This document shows positions 56,122 to 63,688 of a stretch of 64,000 nucleotides of DNA, one piece after another (within the stretch, counting starts at the first letter, position 1; the number at the start of each line of letters is the position of its first letter). The position numbers and the translations under genes are program-made. Below the pieces are notes generated by a model. The model made no database searches, was not told where the DNA came from, and saw nothing but the letters and a program-made list of their open reading frames with translations. Source of the stretch: Planctomycetaceae bacterium (GTDB taxonomy: Bacteria; Planctomycetota; Planctomycetia; Planctomycetales; Planctomycetaceae); the NCBI GenBank assembly GCA_021732995.1, contig JAKFWA010000024.1:62001-126000 (forward strand). The letters are read 5' to 3'.

Positions 56122-57216
56122 ATGAACGAACTAAGCCGAGCGGACTACGAGTATCAACGGGAGATCCGCCGACGACAGATGTCAGACCGGCAAAAAATTG
56201 GTCTCCTCGTCGCCATGAACTTGCAGCAGTTCGAGACGAATCAACTGCTGGCTCAGAATCTCCGAGTGGCTTGCCAGACAAATGCTCTTTTGGGCCAGAT
56301 TGGTAGCACTCTGGATCATGTTGCTTCACTGCAAACAACTCACTTCGAACAAGTCCAACGAGAGAGACAGCTTAAGGAAGTGATGTTTCAATTTGACAAG
56401 TTCATCCGTGAAGCCCAGGGCTACGGTGACCCACTGGCGGCTGCATATGGCATGAAGCGGCTGTTCGATCTTGTCGATCGCTCAGGTAATGGATTCTCCA
56501 CGGCGGATCTCTCGGATCTCAACGACAAGCGAGAATTCGATTCGCTGCTGGCGAGAGGGCATGCGATTCTGAGGTCACTAACTAGGGCTGCGTTTGACGA
56601 ACTTGAAGAGTTTGAGAAGCTCGTTGGCATCTACCACGAACGATTAGTCCGTGGCTTCGATGCTGAAACGCTTTATCCAGATAAGGCACACATGACGCTC
56701 CCGGTAAAGCATCAGAAGCCACCCGCTGAGAGTAACTCATTTGACCATGCATCGACTTTGCAAAGCGGAGCGATCCACGTCGGAGCTGGATGCGGATGCG
56801 TCATGGCCGGTTTCGGGATCTTGGGAGTGTTCGCTGTGCTAATCGGCTTGATGTCTGGAGACCCGAAGGCTCTCTCACAACTCGGTGGCGTGGTCATTTT
56901 TGGAGGCTCTGGAGCGTATATCCTGTGGAAGTTCTACGAATGGCGAAAACTTCAACCTGAGAAGCTTCAACGTGAAGCCCACGAGAGGAAGAGCCGGAGA
57001 AACGCCCAACTCGAAAAGTGGGAGACAGAACAAGAACAAGCCGTGGCTGAGATTGTGGCTGCAAATCAGGAGATTGATGCTCACAACGCAGAAGTTGCTG
57101 AGAAGCGAAGACAAGCAAAGAAGGTCTTCCAGGCGACCATGAACGACATGCGATCGTTCATCAATCGTTTTCTCGGGGAGCACCCCAGCGTCCAATATTT
57201 TGTTGCACGAGTTTGA
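56122..57216 (+). CDS. Coiled-coil membrane protein, function unknown
   Basis: This protein has 364 aa from MNELSRADYEYQ. A start at 56029 would run through the promoter element. Residues 1-130 are helical and Gln/Arg-rich (coiled coil likely), and a soluble helical region follows. Two membrane helices lie at about 215-240 (AGCGCVMAGFGILGVFAVLIGLM) and 250-270 (LGGVVIFGGSGAYILWKFY). The C-terminus is a long Glu/Lys/Arg coiled coil (about 275-345). Both ends are probably cytosolic. No family was recognised. It is 20 nt ahead of the J-like/TIGR03067 gene, downstream of copy C of the shared element, and diverges from the sigma operon. Confidence 0.75.
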   Translation: MNELSRADYEYQREIRRRQMSDRQKIGLLVAMNLQQFETNQLLAQNLRVACQTNALLGQIGSTLDHVASLQTTHFEQVQRERQLKEVMFQFDKFIREAQGYGDPLAAAYGMKRLFDLVDRSGNGFSTADLSDLNDKREFDSLLARGHAILRSLTRAAFDELEEFEKLVGIYHERLVRGFDAETLYPDKAHMTLPVKHQKPPAESNSFDHASTLQSGAIHVGAGCGCVMAGFGILGVFAVLIGLMSGDPKALSQLGGVVIFGGSGAYILWKFYEWRKLQPEKLQREAHERKSRRNAQLEKWETEQEQAVAEIVAANQEIDAHNAEVAEKRRQAKKVFQATMNDMRSFINRFLGEHPSVQYFVARV

Positions 57217-57236
57217 AACCTTAAAGGATTTTTCCA

Positions 57237-58289
57237 ATGACAGATGAATTCGATGGTTACCGCAAATGGCTGGGGATCGCTGGAAAGAAAGGTCTACCCT
57301 CGCACTACGAACTCCTTGGGATCACGTTGGACGAAGACGATCCGGATGTGATCCGTGCGACTGCGGAACAACGGCGACGCTTCGTTGAATCTAAGCGTGG
57401 TGACGGGCACGACAAGATTGTCACCGAGATCCTCTATCGCATCAGTGAAGCAGAAGCCACACTACTAAATGCTCAGATGCGGCGTGACTACGACAGAAAA
57501 ATGAACCTGTTCGAGAAACGCCAAAAGAATCGTCAAGTTGATCCACAAGCTCCTCGTTCTGTTGTCAGATCTCAACCGGGGCGAACTGTCGGCGAAGATT
57601 CCGGCATCATGATGACGGCTATAGGGGTCATGGCTGTGGTCTGTGTTGGTTTTGGTATCATGGCTTGGTTTAGCTTCCAATTGCCTTGGACCAAGGAGCC
57701 GAAGCAAACCGAAGTTGTGCAAGTTCAGGCACAGCCTGAGGCAGCCGAGAAGCCCCACCAGGAACAGCCCGTTGAATCTCAAGTCGCCAACGACGACCGG
57801 ATGATCAAGCCTGAAATCGACAAACGGCCTGAGACTGTAGTCTTGGCAAATTCGGATGCTGTGAAGCCTGAGGCACCGTTCCAATCTAACCAGGGAGACG
57901 AAGACGCAACCGCAAAGACAATAAAGCTAATTCAAGGAGAATGGGCCTGTATTGCGATGGAAGAGATTGGTATCAAGGCAAACCAAGCGACCATCAAACA
58001 GGAGAACCGACGAGTAACCATCACGGGCACGTCATTCACCATGAGGCGAGTCAAGAATGGAGCCCTCGGCACTCACGCTGGAACATTCGAGATTGATGCA
58101 TCGAAGGGGCACTTCGATTTCGTTGGACAGGACGAAGAATGGACGGGCATATTTGAATTAAATGGTGACATTCTCAAGCTGTGTTACCGCTATAAGAAGA
58201 ACCAGAACTGCCTTCGTCCAAAGGATTTTAAGACAGACAAAGAACGGCCGAACATAAGTGTGTTCTATACTTACAAGCGGGACGCATAG
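57237..58289 (+). CDS. J-like domain - membrane helix - TIGR03067 protein
   Basis: This protein has 350 aa; AAAGGA lies about 12 nt before the ATG. Residues 1-148 (J-like domain plus membrane helix GVMAVVCVGFGIMAWFSFQL) are nearly the same as in the 51806 protein. After a Pro/Gln/Glu linker the C-terminal 115 residues match the planctomycete TIGR03067 (lipocalin-like) pattern: LIQGEWACIAMEEIG, RRVTITGTSFTMRRV, GTFEIDASKGHFDFVG, GIFELNGDILKLCYRY and RPKDF. That domain would be outside the cytoplasm. It has the same frame and anchor as its paralogue but a different outer module, which suggests domain swapping. Confidence 0.82.
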   Translation: MTDEFDGYRKWLGIAGKKGLPSHYELLGITLDEDDPDVIRATAEQRRRFVESKRGDGHDKIVTEILYRISEAEATLLNAQMRRDYDRKMNLFEKRQKNRQVDPQAPRSVVRSQPGRTVGEDSGIMMTAIGVMAVVCVGFGIMAWFSFQLPWTKEPKQTEVVQVQAQPEAAEKPHQEQPVESQVANDDRMIKPEIDKRPETVVLANSDAVKPEAPFQSNQGDEDATAKTIKLIQGEWACIAMEEIGIKANQATIKQENRRVTITGTSFTMRRVKNGALGTHAGTFEIDASKGHFDFVGQDEEWTGIFELNGDILKLCYRYKKNQNCLRPKDFKTDKERPNISVFYTYKRDA

Positions 58290-58322
58290 CGATACATAGG
58301 ATCTTGTGAAATTCCATTTCGG

Positions 58323-59096
58323 TTACTCAACAATCTTAAGTCCTGTCGAATCGTCGGCGACCGCCAACTTAACGATGCCAGTATGTCCCTTGCCCTTCTC
58401 ATTGTGACCACTGGCCGACAGAAAGCGTCCGTCAGGCAGGCCGACAATCCCCAATGAGCAGTCGAACTCGTGCCGACCCTTCATTTTGAAGTCGGCGTCA
58501 GTGACGAGCAGGATCGCTGGCTTGCCATAACACCCGAACCACCAGCGATCTTTGGCGAAGGTCGCTGTCTGAATTCCGAGATGAGTGTGTCCGCTCTTGA
58601 TCAGGTGCTTCTTGATGAGCTTGAACTGCTGGTCGTACTCATAGACGTAGTTTTCTTCGATCTCTTCGGGCAATCCGCCCACAACGAAGAAATGGCCATT
58701 CCGAAAGCCGATTCCGCCAGCTCCGTGGAACACGTCTTGGACTTCGTGCTTGGAGACGAGTGACAAGTCGCTGGCGTTGTAAACGTAGACCCAAGAGTCA
58801 GCGTTTCCCTTAGGATCGTTGAACTTGCCGAGATTCACCGCCACGAAGAGCTTGCCATCCTGGAAGCAGAGATCGCCGTGGTGGCTGGCCACTGGCACTT
58901 TTTTGAGCAGCTTGGCGTTGCTGTCGGTTTTCACAAGCTCCGTGGTGAAGCACCAGTAGATCGAAGCGCCATCAACACAGACGCCCTGTAGGTGCTGCGG
59001 ATAGGTTCCTTCGCACGTGACGTTGCGAAACTCGGCTGCTTGGAGAGATGAAGATGCCAGAAACAACGCTGCGAGAATGAGTTTGATGGTCGGCAT
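58323..59096 (-). CDS. Exported propeller-like protein, function unknown
   Basis: This is a 257-aa protein with a signal peptide ending near SSSLQAAEF. The rest is beta-rich with weak repeats (GVCVDGASIYWCFTTELVKTD, HHGDLCFQDGKLFVAVNLG, GGIGFRNGHFFVVGGL, LGIVGLPDGRFLSASGHNEKG), as in an NHL-like or strictosidine-synthase-like propeller. There are no catalytic motifs. It converges on the J-like/TIGR03067 gene with 33 bp between. I find no copy of the 29-nt element upstream, so it is probably outside that regulon. Confidence 0.65.
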   Translation of the reverse strand: MPTIKLILAALFLASSSLQAAEFRNVTCEGTYPQHLQGVCVDGASIYWCFTTELVKTDSNAKLLKKVPVASHHGDLCFQDGKLFVAVNLGKFNDPKGNADSWVYVYNASDLSLVSKHEVQDVFHGAGGIGFRNGHFFVVGGLPEEIEENYVYEYDQQFKLIKKHLIKSGHTHLGIQTATFAKDRWWFGCYGKPAILLVTDADFKMKGRHEFDCSLGIVGLPDGRFLSASGHNEKGKGHTGIVKLAVADDSTGLKIVE

Positions 59097-59272
59097 TCGA
59101 GTATCCTGGTTGTAGTCTTGGGAAGGTCAGTAACATCGGAATCACGAAGCGGAAGATCTCCTTCATCAGCCTGTCAACGCTTTGTCCAAACTCTGCATTG
59201 ATGATGCCATGATCCTTGATGGACGGCGAACCGGTCGGCCAACTTGCCGCTCTTGATTCGAAGGCTTCGTTC

Positions 59273-59551
59273 ATGATTCAACCAGACCAATTCCCCAATC
59301 TAGTCGAGTTCATGAGGCAGTGCTTGTTTCAACATGCAGCGACAACATTTGAGGAAGCGATACATACTTGGAAGCTGAATGGCGAGGAGTCAGTTCTAGC
59401 TGTCGTCCGAGAGATCAACGAGCTGTTATCGGGAGACCATTCGCCGAACGAAATCAACAGATTCTTTGATCAGCATTCCGACTACGAAGAGGTAGGTGGC
59501 GGACGAGCCACGCTGGAACACATCAGGAGCGTGCTCCATCAGCAGCAGTGA
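59273..59551 (+). CDS. CdiI-like immunity protein (orphan)
   Basis: This is a 92-aa acidic cytosolic protein from an ATG at 59273. The pattern FPNLVEFMRQCLFQHAATTFEEAIHTW, then VVREINELLSGDHSPNEINRFFDQHSDYE resembles the CdiI-type contact-dependent-inhibition immunity family. Such proteins normally neutralise a C-terminal toxin encoded just upstream. No cdiA or toxin fragment is recognisable here, so this is an orphan or captured immunity gene. The flanking gaps 59097-59272 and 59552-59650 hold nothing clear. Confidence 0.6.
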   Translation: MIQPDQFPNLVEFMRQCLFQHAATTFEEAIHTWKLNGEESVLAVVREINELLSGDHSPNEINRFFDQHSDYEEVGGGRATLEHIRSVLHQQQ

Positions 59552-59650
59552 AGGTGGCTCGCCACGTGAACATCACAGCCGAAGGATCGGATAGAAGGGG
59601 CTCCCAGACAGAATGACCCTATGCCCTCATGACCTTGGCGACAGCTCCAA

Positions 59651-60274
59651 CTAACCTTGATCCTTAGAATCGGCGTTGTTCATTTTCCTTTCCTCTAAGT
59701 ACTCCTTCACTACCTGGGGGTAGCCAATCTTTTTCAGGAACGCCACCATTTCACTGGATATAGGCGTGTCCGGAACGAACACACCAAACATCGACCGAAA
59801 AAATGGCCATGCAGCCTGAAAATGCCCCTTCCGTCTCTCGAAAGGGTGAATCCAAACCCAACCAAGCCTCCAAATATCGGTGTTCAATCTGAAAGAGCAG
59901 GCACCGAATGTCTCCCAATGGCCAGGAAACCCTTCCCGCTCGTTGAACCAAAGGAAAGAGCGTGTGTTAGCATCATTTGTGCGTTGTGACGGAGGATAGT
60001 ATACACGATTAGAGTATTCCGACGCCGTAAAGGGAGGTCTGTCAAATTTCAACTCTCGCACAAAATAGAATGCAAGGGTCTCAACAGCCTTTTTGTACGA
60101 GAGTGGCGATGCTTTCGTAATCATGCACATGCCATTCGGCAGCGACGTGTCGCAATTTTGAATTGAGTCCGACATCGAACTGGCATACGGCTCAATCTTG
60201 CCGTGTTCAAGGTCGCCACGAAGTACGGCGGGACGGATGTCGTAATAAGAGTTCGTCAGCGGGAGCGTAGACAT
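59651..60274 (-). CDS. GNAT-like protein, function unknown
   Basis: This protein has about 207 aa from an ATG at 60274; a TTG at 60358 is the only longer start. The C-terminal half has an acetyltransferase-like core: ETFGACSFRLNTDIWRLGWVWIHPFERRKGHFQAAWPFFRSMFG. It contains the beta4-alpha3 region where acetyl-CoA would bind (HPFERRKG in place of the usual Q/R-x2-G-x-G/A), so binding may be altered. DNA composition is lower in GC than the left part of the window. It is isolated on its strand. The 285 bp to the next gene (60275-60559) hold the MarR operator and nothing else recognised. Confidence 0.5.
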   Translation of the reverse strand: MSTLPLTNSYYDIRPAVLRGDLEHGKIEPYASSMSDSIQNCDTSLPNGMCMITKASPLSYKKAVETLAFYFVRELKFDRPPFTASEYSNRVYYPPSQRTNDANTRSFLWFNEREGFPGHWETFGACSFRLNTDIWRLGWVWIHPFERRKGHFQAAWPFFRSMFGVFVPDTPISSEMVAFLKKIGYPQVVKEYLEERKMNNADSKDQG

Positions 60275-60526
60275 CAAGGGTTTGCCGGTCGCTCTTTGGC
60301 TCGACGTAAGCAAGGTCTCGTTGAACTTTGGGCTCAGCGGCGAGTGCGGTCGAAGCAAATTGAAGCAAGAGGAGAAGGGCTCTCATAAGGGCTCCAAGTG
60401 AGTCAATAGGTGAGCAATCAGACGCCCAACATTCGGGAGCTAACGGATGTCTGCCCAGAAATGCTAGGCAACCGAACGGTCAGCAATTGCTCGCACTCTA
60501 CCGGATTTGCGGCTTGCATCCCCCGA

Positions 60527-60543
60527 TAGTTGCACATACAACA
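60527..60543. promoter_or_regulatory. MarR operator, site 1
   Basis: TAGTTGCACATACAACA, an imperfect inverted repeat (GTTG...CAAC), lies 16 nt before the marR ATG. It is identical in 16 of 17 positions to site 2 at 61036-61052 before the next gene, so the regulator probably controls itself and its neighbour. Confidence 0.75.
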
Positions 60544-60559
60544 AACATGGGAGTTGAAG

Positions 60560-61018
60560 ATGAGCAAAGACGAATCTGCTGCAATGATCGACCGAATTGC
60601 TGGTGAGTGCATCGCCGTCCGGCTGCGAATGATCAATCGGGTGGTCACCAACATCTACGACGACGCCCTGCGTCCGCTCGACTTGAAGGTCAGCCAAATG
60701 AACATCTTGGTCGCCGCTGCCAAGATGGGAACGGTGCGTCCGACCGATGTCGGCGAATTCCTGCATCTCGACACTTCCACGCTCAGCCGCAACCTCACCC
60801 GCATGGAGGCTCGTGGTTGGCTGGAACTTGTTGCCGACGACGAGGATGGTCGCTCACAGCCCATTCGGATCACCGCCCAGGGTCGAAAGCTGCTCGATAA
60901 GGCTGCTCCCGCCTGGGAAGCAGCCCAGGCCAAAGTGAAGAAACTGCTGGGCCATGCAGTCGTCGAGCAATTGTCTGAAGCTACCAAGCGAATCAATCAG
61001 GCAGCGGCGAACGACTAG
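60560..61018 (+). CDS. MarR family transcriptional regulator
   Basis: This protein has 152 aa from MSKDESAAM, with GGGAG 7 nt upstream. The winged helix-turn-helix is clear: LDLKVSQMNILVAAAKMGTVRPTDVGEFLHLDTSTLSRNLTRMEARGWLELVADDEDGRSQPIRIT, with the wing at DDEDGRS. N- and C-terminal helices form the dimer interface. It lies 43 nt ahead of a ferredoxin-SCP2 gene, and both have near-identical 17-bp operators. As in most MarR systems, a small ligand or oxidant probably releases repression (inference). No aromatic-catabolism genes are seen, so the signal is unknown. Confidence 0.92.
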   Translation: MSKDESAAMIDRIAGECIAVRLRMINRVVTNIYDDALRPLDLKVSQMNILVAAAKMGTVRPTDVGEFLHLDTSTLSRNLTRMEARGWLELVADDEDGRSQPIRITAQGRKLLDKAAPAWEAAQAKVKKLLGHAVVEQLSEATKRINQAAAND

Positions 61019-61035
61019 ATTTCTTTTTGGGCAGA

Positions 61036-61052
61036 TAGTTGCATATACAACA
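61036..61052. promoter_or_regulatory. MarR operator, site 2
   Basis: TAGTTGCATATACAACA lies 9 nt before the ATG at 61062. Only one base differs from site 1. Its position over the ribosome-binding-site region would allow repression of the ferredoxin-SCP2 gene independently of marR read-through. Confidence 0.75.
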
Positions 61053-61061
61053 GGTGTTATC

Positions 61062-62399
61062 ATGAAGCTCGAAGAACATCCGACAGTCCAAGCGATTCGC
61101 TTGAGAAATCAGGGCCAGAAGCCGCCAGAACCTCAGATCCTCGATGCGGCGAGCTTGAAGCGGATGGTGCTCGACGCAGGGGCGGATGATGTTGGCATCG
61201 TGGAGATCGACAGACCAGCCCTTGATGATCAGCGGAGCGACATCCTTAAAGCGTTCCCGCAGACTAAAACGCTTCTCACCTTCGTTGTCCGCATGAATCG
61301 GGAGCCGATTCGTTCTCCCGCCCGTTCGGTTGCCAATCTGGAGTTTCATCATTCCGGCGACCAGGTGAATGAGGTCGCACGCCAAGTTGTCCGGCAACTC
61401 GAAGCCGATGGAATTCGTGCGATGAACCCGGCGATGGGCTTTCCAATGGAGATGGCCGAGTTCCCCGCCAAGATCTGGATCGTATCTCACAAGCCAGTAG
61501 CCGTTGCTGCGGGGCTGGGAATGGTGGGGATTCATCGCAATGTCATCCATCCGAAGTTCGGGAACTTCATCCTGCTCGGAACCGTGCTGCTCGCCGCCGA
61601 GGTTTCCGAATACGACCATCCCATCGACTTCAATCCCTGCCTGGAATGCAAACTGTGTGTTGCGGCCTGTCCCGTGGGAGCGATCTCGCCAACTGGAAGC
61701 TTCGATTTCTCGGCCTGCTACACGCACAACTACCGAGAATTCATGGGCGGCTTCACGGACTGGGTTGAACAAGTGGTCGAAAGCAATGACGCACCGGACT
61801 ATCGCCGCCGAGTCAGCGATGCAGAGTCGTCATCGCTTTGGCAGAGTCTCTCGTTTGGTCCAAACTACAAAGCAGCGTACTGCCTGTCGGTTTGCCCTGC
61901 GGGTGAGGATGTCATCGGGCCATATCTCGCCGACAAGAAGGCCCATCTCACCGACACGGTTCGACCACTTCAGGAGAAGGCGGAGACGATCTATGTGCTG
62001 AAGAACTCGGATGCCGAAGAACATGTGGCTAAGCGATTTCCTCACAAGCGTCTGAAACACGTCGGCAACAGCCTGCGACCGAAAGACATTGACGGTTTCT
62101 TGAAAGGCGTGCGTAACGTCTTCCAGGCGGGTCGTTCAAAGGGACTGAATGCCGTTTATCACTTCACATTTATCGGCGACGAGCAGCGAGAAGCCACCAT
62201 CGAGATTCGTGAGCAAGCGATTTCGGTGAGCAATGGCCACGTCAAGGAAGCCGACCTGCACATCACCGCCGACTCTGCGACGTGGTTGGGCTTTCTGCGG
62301 AAGGAGCGGAACATTGTCTGGGCAATCCTGCGACGAAAAGTCCAACTGAGAGGACCTCTGAAATTGCTGCTCGGCTTCGGGAAGTGCTTTCCGCAATGA
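61062..62399 (+). CDS. QueG-like ferredoxin protein with C-terminal SCP2 domain
   Basis: This protein has 445 aa from MKLEEHPTVQ. Residues 40-200 resemble the epoxyqueuosine-reductase-like/reductive-dehalogenase-like B12-related fold (LVDAGADDVGIVEIDRPAL-type, AAGLGMVGIHRNVIHPKFGNFILLGTVL). One 4Fe-4S cluster motif is CLECKLCVAACPVG and a second partial one is YCLSVCPAGED. Residues 340-440 resemble an SCP2 sterol-carrier lipid-binding domain (VYHFTFIGDEQREATIEI...DLHITADSATWLGFLRKERN). It could be a redox enzyme acting on a hydrophobic substrate. It is controlled by the adjacent MarR protein through two matching operators. True QueG is shorter and lacks SCP2, so this is not queG. Confidence 0.82.
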   Translation: MKLEEHPTVQAIRLRNQGQKPPEPQILDAASLKRMVLDAGADDVGIVEIDRPALDDQRSDILKAFPQTKTLLTFVVRMNREPIRSPARSVANLEFHHSGDQVNEVARQVVRQLEADGIRAMNPAMGFPMEMAEFPAKIWIVSHKPVAVAAGLGMVGIHRNVIHPKFGNFILLGTVLLAAEVSEYDHPIDFNPCLECKLCVAACPVGAISPTGSFDFSACYTHNYREFMGGFTDWVEQVVESNDAPDYRRRVSDAESSSLWQSLSFGPNYKAAYCLSVCPAGEDVIGPYLADKKAHLTDTVRPLQEKAETIYVLKNSDAEEHVAKRFPHKRLKHVGNSLRPKDIDGFLKGVRNVFQAGRSKGLNAVYHFTFIGDEQREATIEIREQAISVSNGHVKEADLHITADSATWLGFLRKERNIVWAILRRKVQLRGPLKLLLGFGKCFPQ

Positions 62400-62504
62400 G
62401 TGACGAAGTTAGTTTGTGCTTTTGACTCGCCCACTTCAGCACGTTTAATTGCGACGCCAGCCGATGGACTTCAGTGAAGAGATCATTGCCAACGCCCCGA
62501 GTCA

Positions 62505-62744
62505 GTGCCGGACTCGCTCTACACTGGAATCATCAATGATTTGCCTCGTAGATTGGGTCAGCACAACGCAGGAAAGGCGGCACGTTACACTCGCAGCCGA
62601 CTGCCCGTCTTCGTTGTTTATCAGGAGGTACAGTCCAGTCGCAGTCATGCGTTGAAAAGAGAGTTGGAGATCAAAGCCCTTTCACGGACGGACAAAGAGT
62701 TGTTAATTCGAGCGGCGGGAAATACTACGCAGGGGAAATCGTGA
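62505..62744 (+). pseudogene. Truncated GIY-YIG endonuclease remnant (UPF0213-like)
   Basis: The 79 codons from a GTG at 62505 match most of a small GIY-YIG protein: SLYTGIINDLPRRLGQHNAGKAARYTRSRLPVFVVYQ, then SSRSHALKRELEIKALSRTDKELLI. The usual N-terminal strand carrying the first half of the signature (the Y-x-Y-I-L-R-C region) is not in frame, and upstream codons hit a TGA at 62475. The catalytic tyrosine of that first half is therefore missing. It is probably a decayed gene rather than an active nuclease, unless an upstream frame contributes. Confidence 0.65.
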
Positions 62745-62745
62745 A

Positions 62746-63255
62746 ATGATCTTCCGCCTTTCCCAAAAGCTGAACACCAAGATCAAGGCCGGGCCGCTTG
62801 CCGAAGTGCCACCGGAAGAACCACCCTTCTGCGATTGGTCGGCTCATCTGTTTCTCGTCGGTCGCACGCAGTACATCTTGGTCAGCAATACGAAGTCGCT
62901 CTACTCGACCGTGATCTTAGGCAAGGGGATCAACGACTCCGGCACGTTCATTGAGAGAGCGTTGGAGAGCCTGCGGAAGTCCCTGGCCGACGACAACCAG
63001 CAACTCGTCTTTAGCCGGTTTATCGCTCCTGGTGCCAGTACGGTTCGATTCGCCAAGTCGCTCAACAGAACCGTCACGAGTTCGATGAACGAACTGATTT
63101 TGAATGCAACAGCGGCACTCGAAGATGGTGAGGCACCCTACGACGTGGGCTTCCAGCTCAACGATGTGCTTTTGTCAGCAATAGCTCCGAGCAAGTCAGC
63201 GAAATACGGGAGACCACGAGAAGCGTTCCAAGCAATGGCAAGGGAAATGGATTGA
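62746..63255 (+). CDS. DUF6933-family protein
   Basis: This is a 169-aa cytosolic protein. The N-terminal pattern MIFRLSQKLNTKIK, then CDWSAHLFLVGRTQYILVSNTKSLYSTVI, matches small conserved proteins now placed in DUF6933. The C-terminal part is helical (ERALESLRKSLADDN, SMNELILNATAALEDGEAPYDVGFQLND). No function is known. It starts 1 nt after the GIY-YIG remnant's stop, so the two were probably one transcript. Confidence 0.7.
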   Translation: MIFRLSQKLNTKIKAGPLAEVPPEEPPFCDWSAHLFLVGRTQYILVSNTKSLYSTVILGKGINDSGTFIERALESLRKSLADDNQQLVFSRFIAPGASTVRFAKSLNRTVTSSMNELILNATAALEDGEAPYDVGFQLNDVLLSAIAPSKSAKYGRPREAFQAMAREMD

Positions 63256-63688
63256 CGCTCGTTACGAAAATCTCTGGCTCCATCGATGTTGAAACAAAGT
63301 GCTGATTGACACTGCCGACAGATGAACCTTCCGAAGAGACTGGCCCTGCCCGCTGTTGCTCTCTATTTGATAGACTTGGGAGCTTCCGCCAGAAAAAACT
63401 TGCGACAGGCACCGCATTTCAGGCGGCGGCGATTTTTTGAAAGTCGCTTTTGCAAAGTGCTTTGCCCCCACGCCAGAATCGAAAAGTTTCCGAGTTACAA
63501 TAAATGTAACCGGGGCGGTCTTCTCCACCTGGCCGGGGTATGGAACCTGGTTTGGCAGGATTTTGTTGGAATTGTTGCATTACAATTTTTGCAACAAGCG
63601 TGGTCCTAAAGACAACACTCGGGCAACCAGAACGAGCGGGGACTTCAGTCATTTGGCTGAAGCCCCGCTTCGTTTCTGGTTTCACGAA
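63256..63688. other. Gene-free stretch with inverted repeats
   Basis: No convincing gene is seen here on either strand. It contains GTTACA-ATAAA-TGTAAC (63494-63510), TTGTTGC...GCAACAA with an 11-nt spacer (63572-63597), and the hairpin listed at 63635-63670. The density of palindromes and low GC fit a mobile-element end or regulatory region. Confidence 0.4.
63635..63670 (-). terminator. Terminator-like hairpin after the 63689 gene
   Basis: AGCGGGGACTTCAG (63635-63648) pairs with CTGAAGCCCCGCTT (63657-63670), with one bulged base. It is just past the stop of the minus-strand gene at 63689. The following T-run is weak. Confidence 0.5.

Noticed and set aside
61062-62399. Calling this gene queG
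   Set aside because: The protein is too long, ends in an SCP2 domain and has an incomplete second cluster; it only shares the fold.
63419-63685. Minus-strand open frame of 88 codons downstream of the mobile-element-associated gene
   Set aside because: No recognisable motif, crosses several palindromes and lacks a ribosome-binding site; I do not consider it supported.
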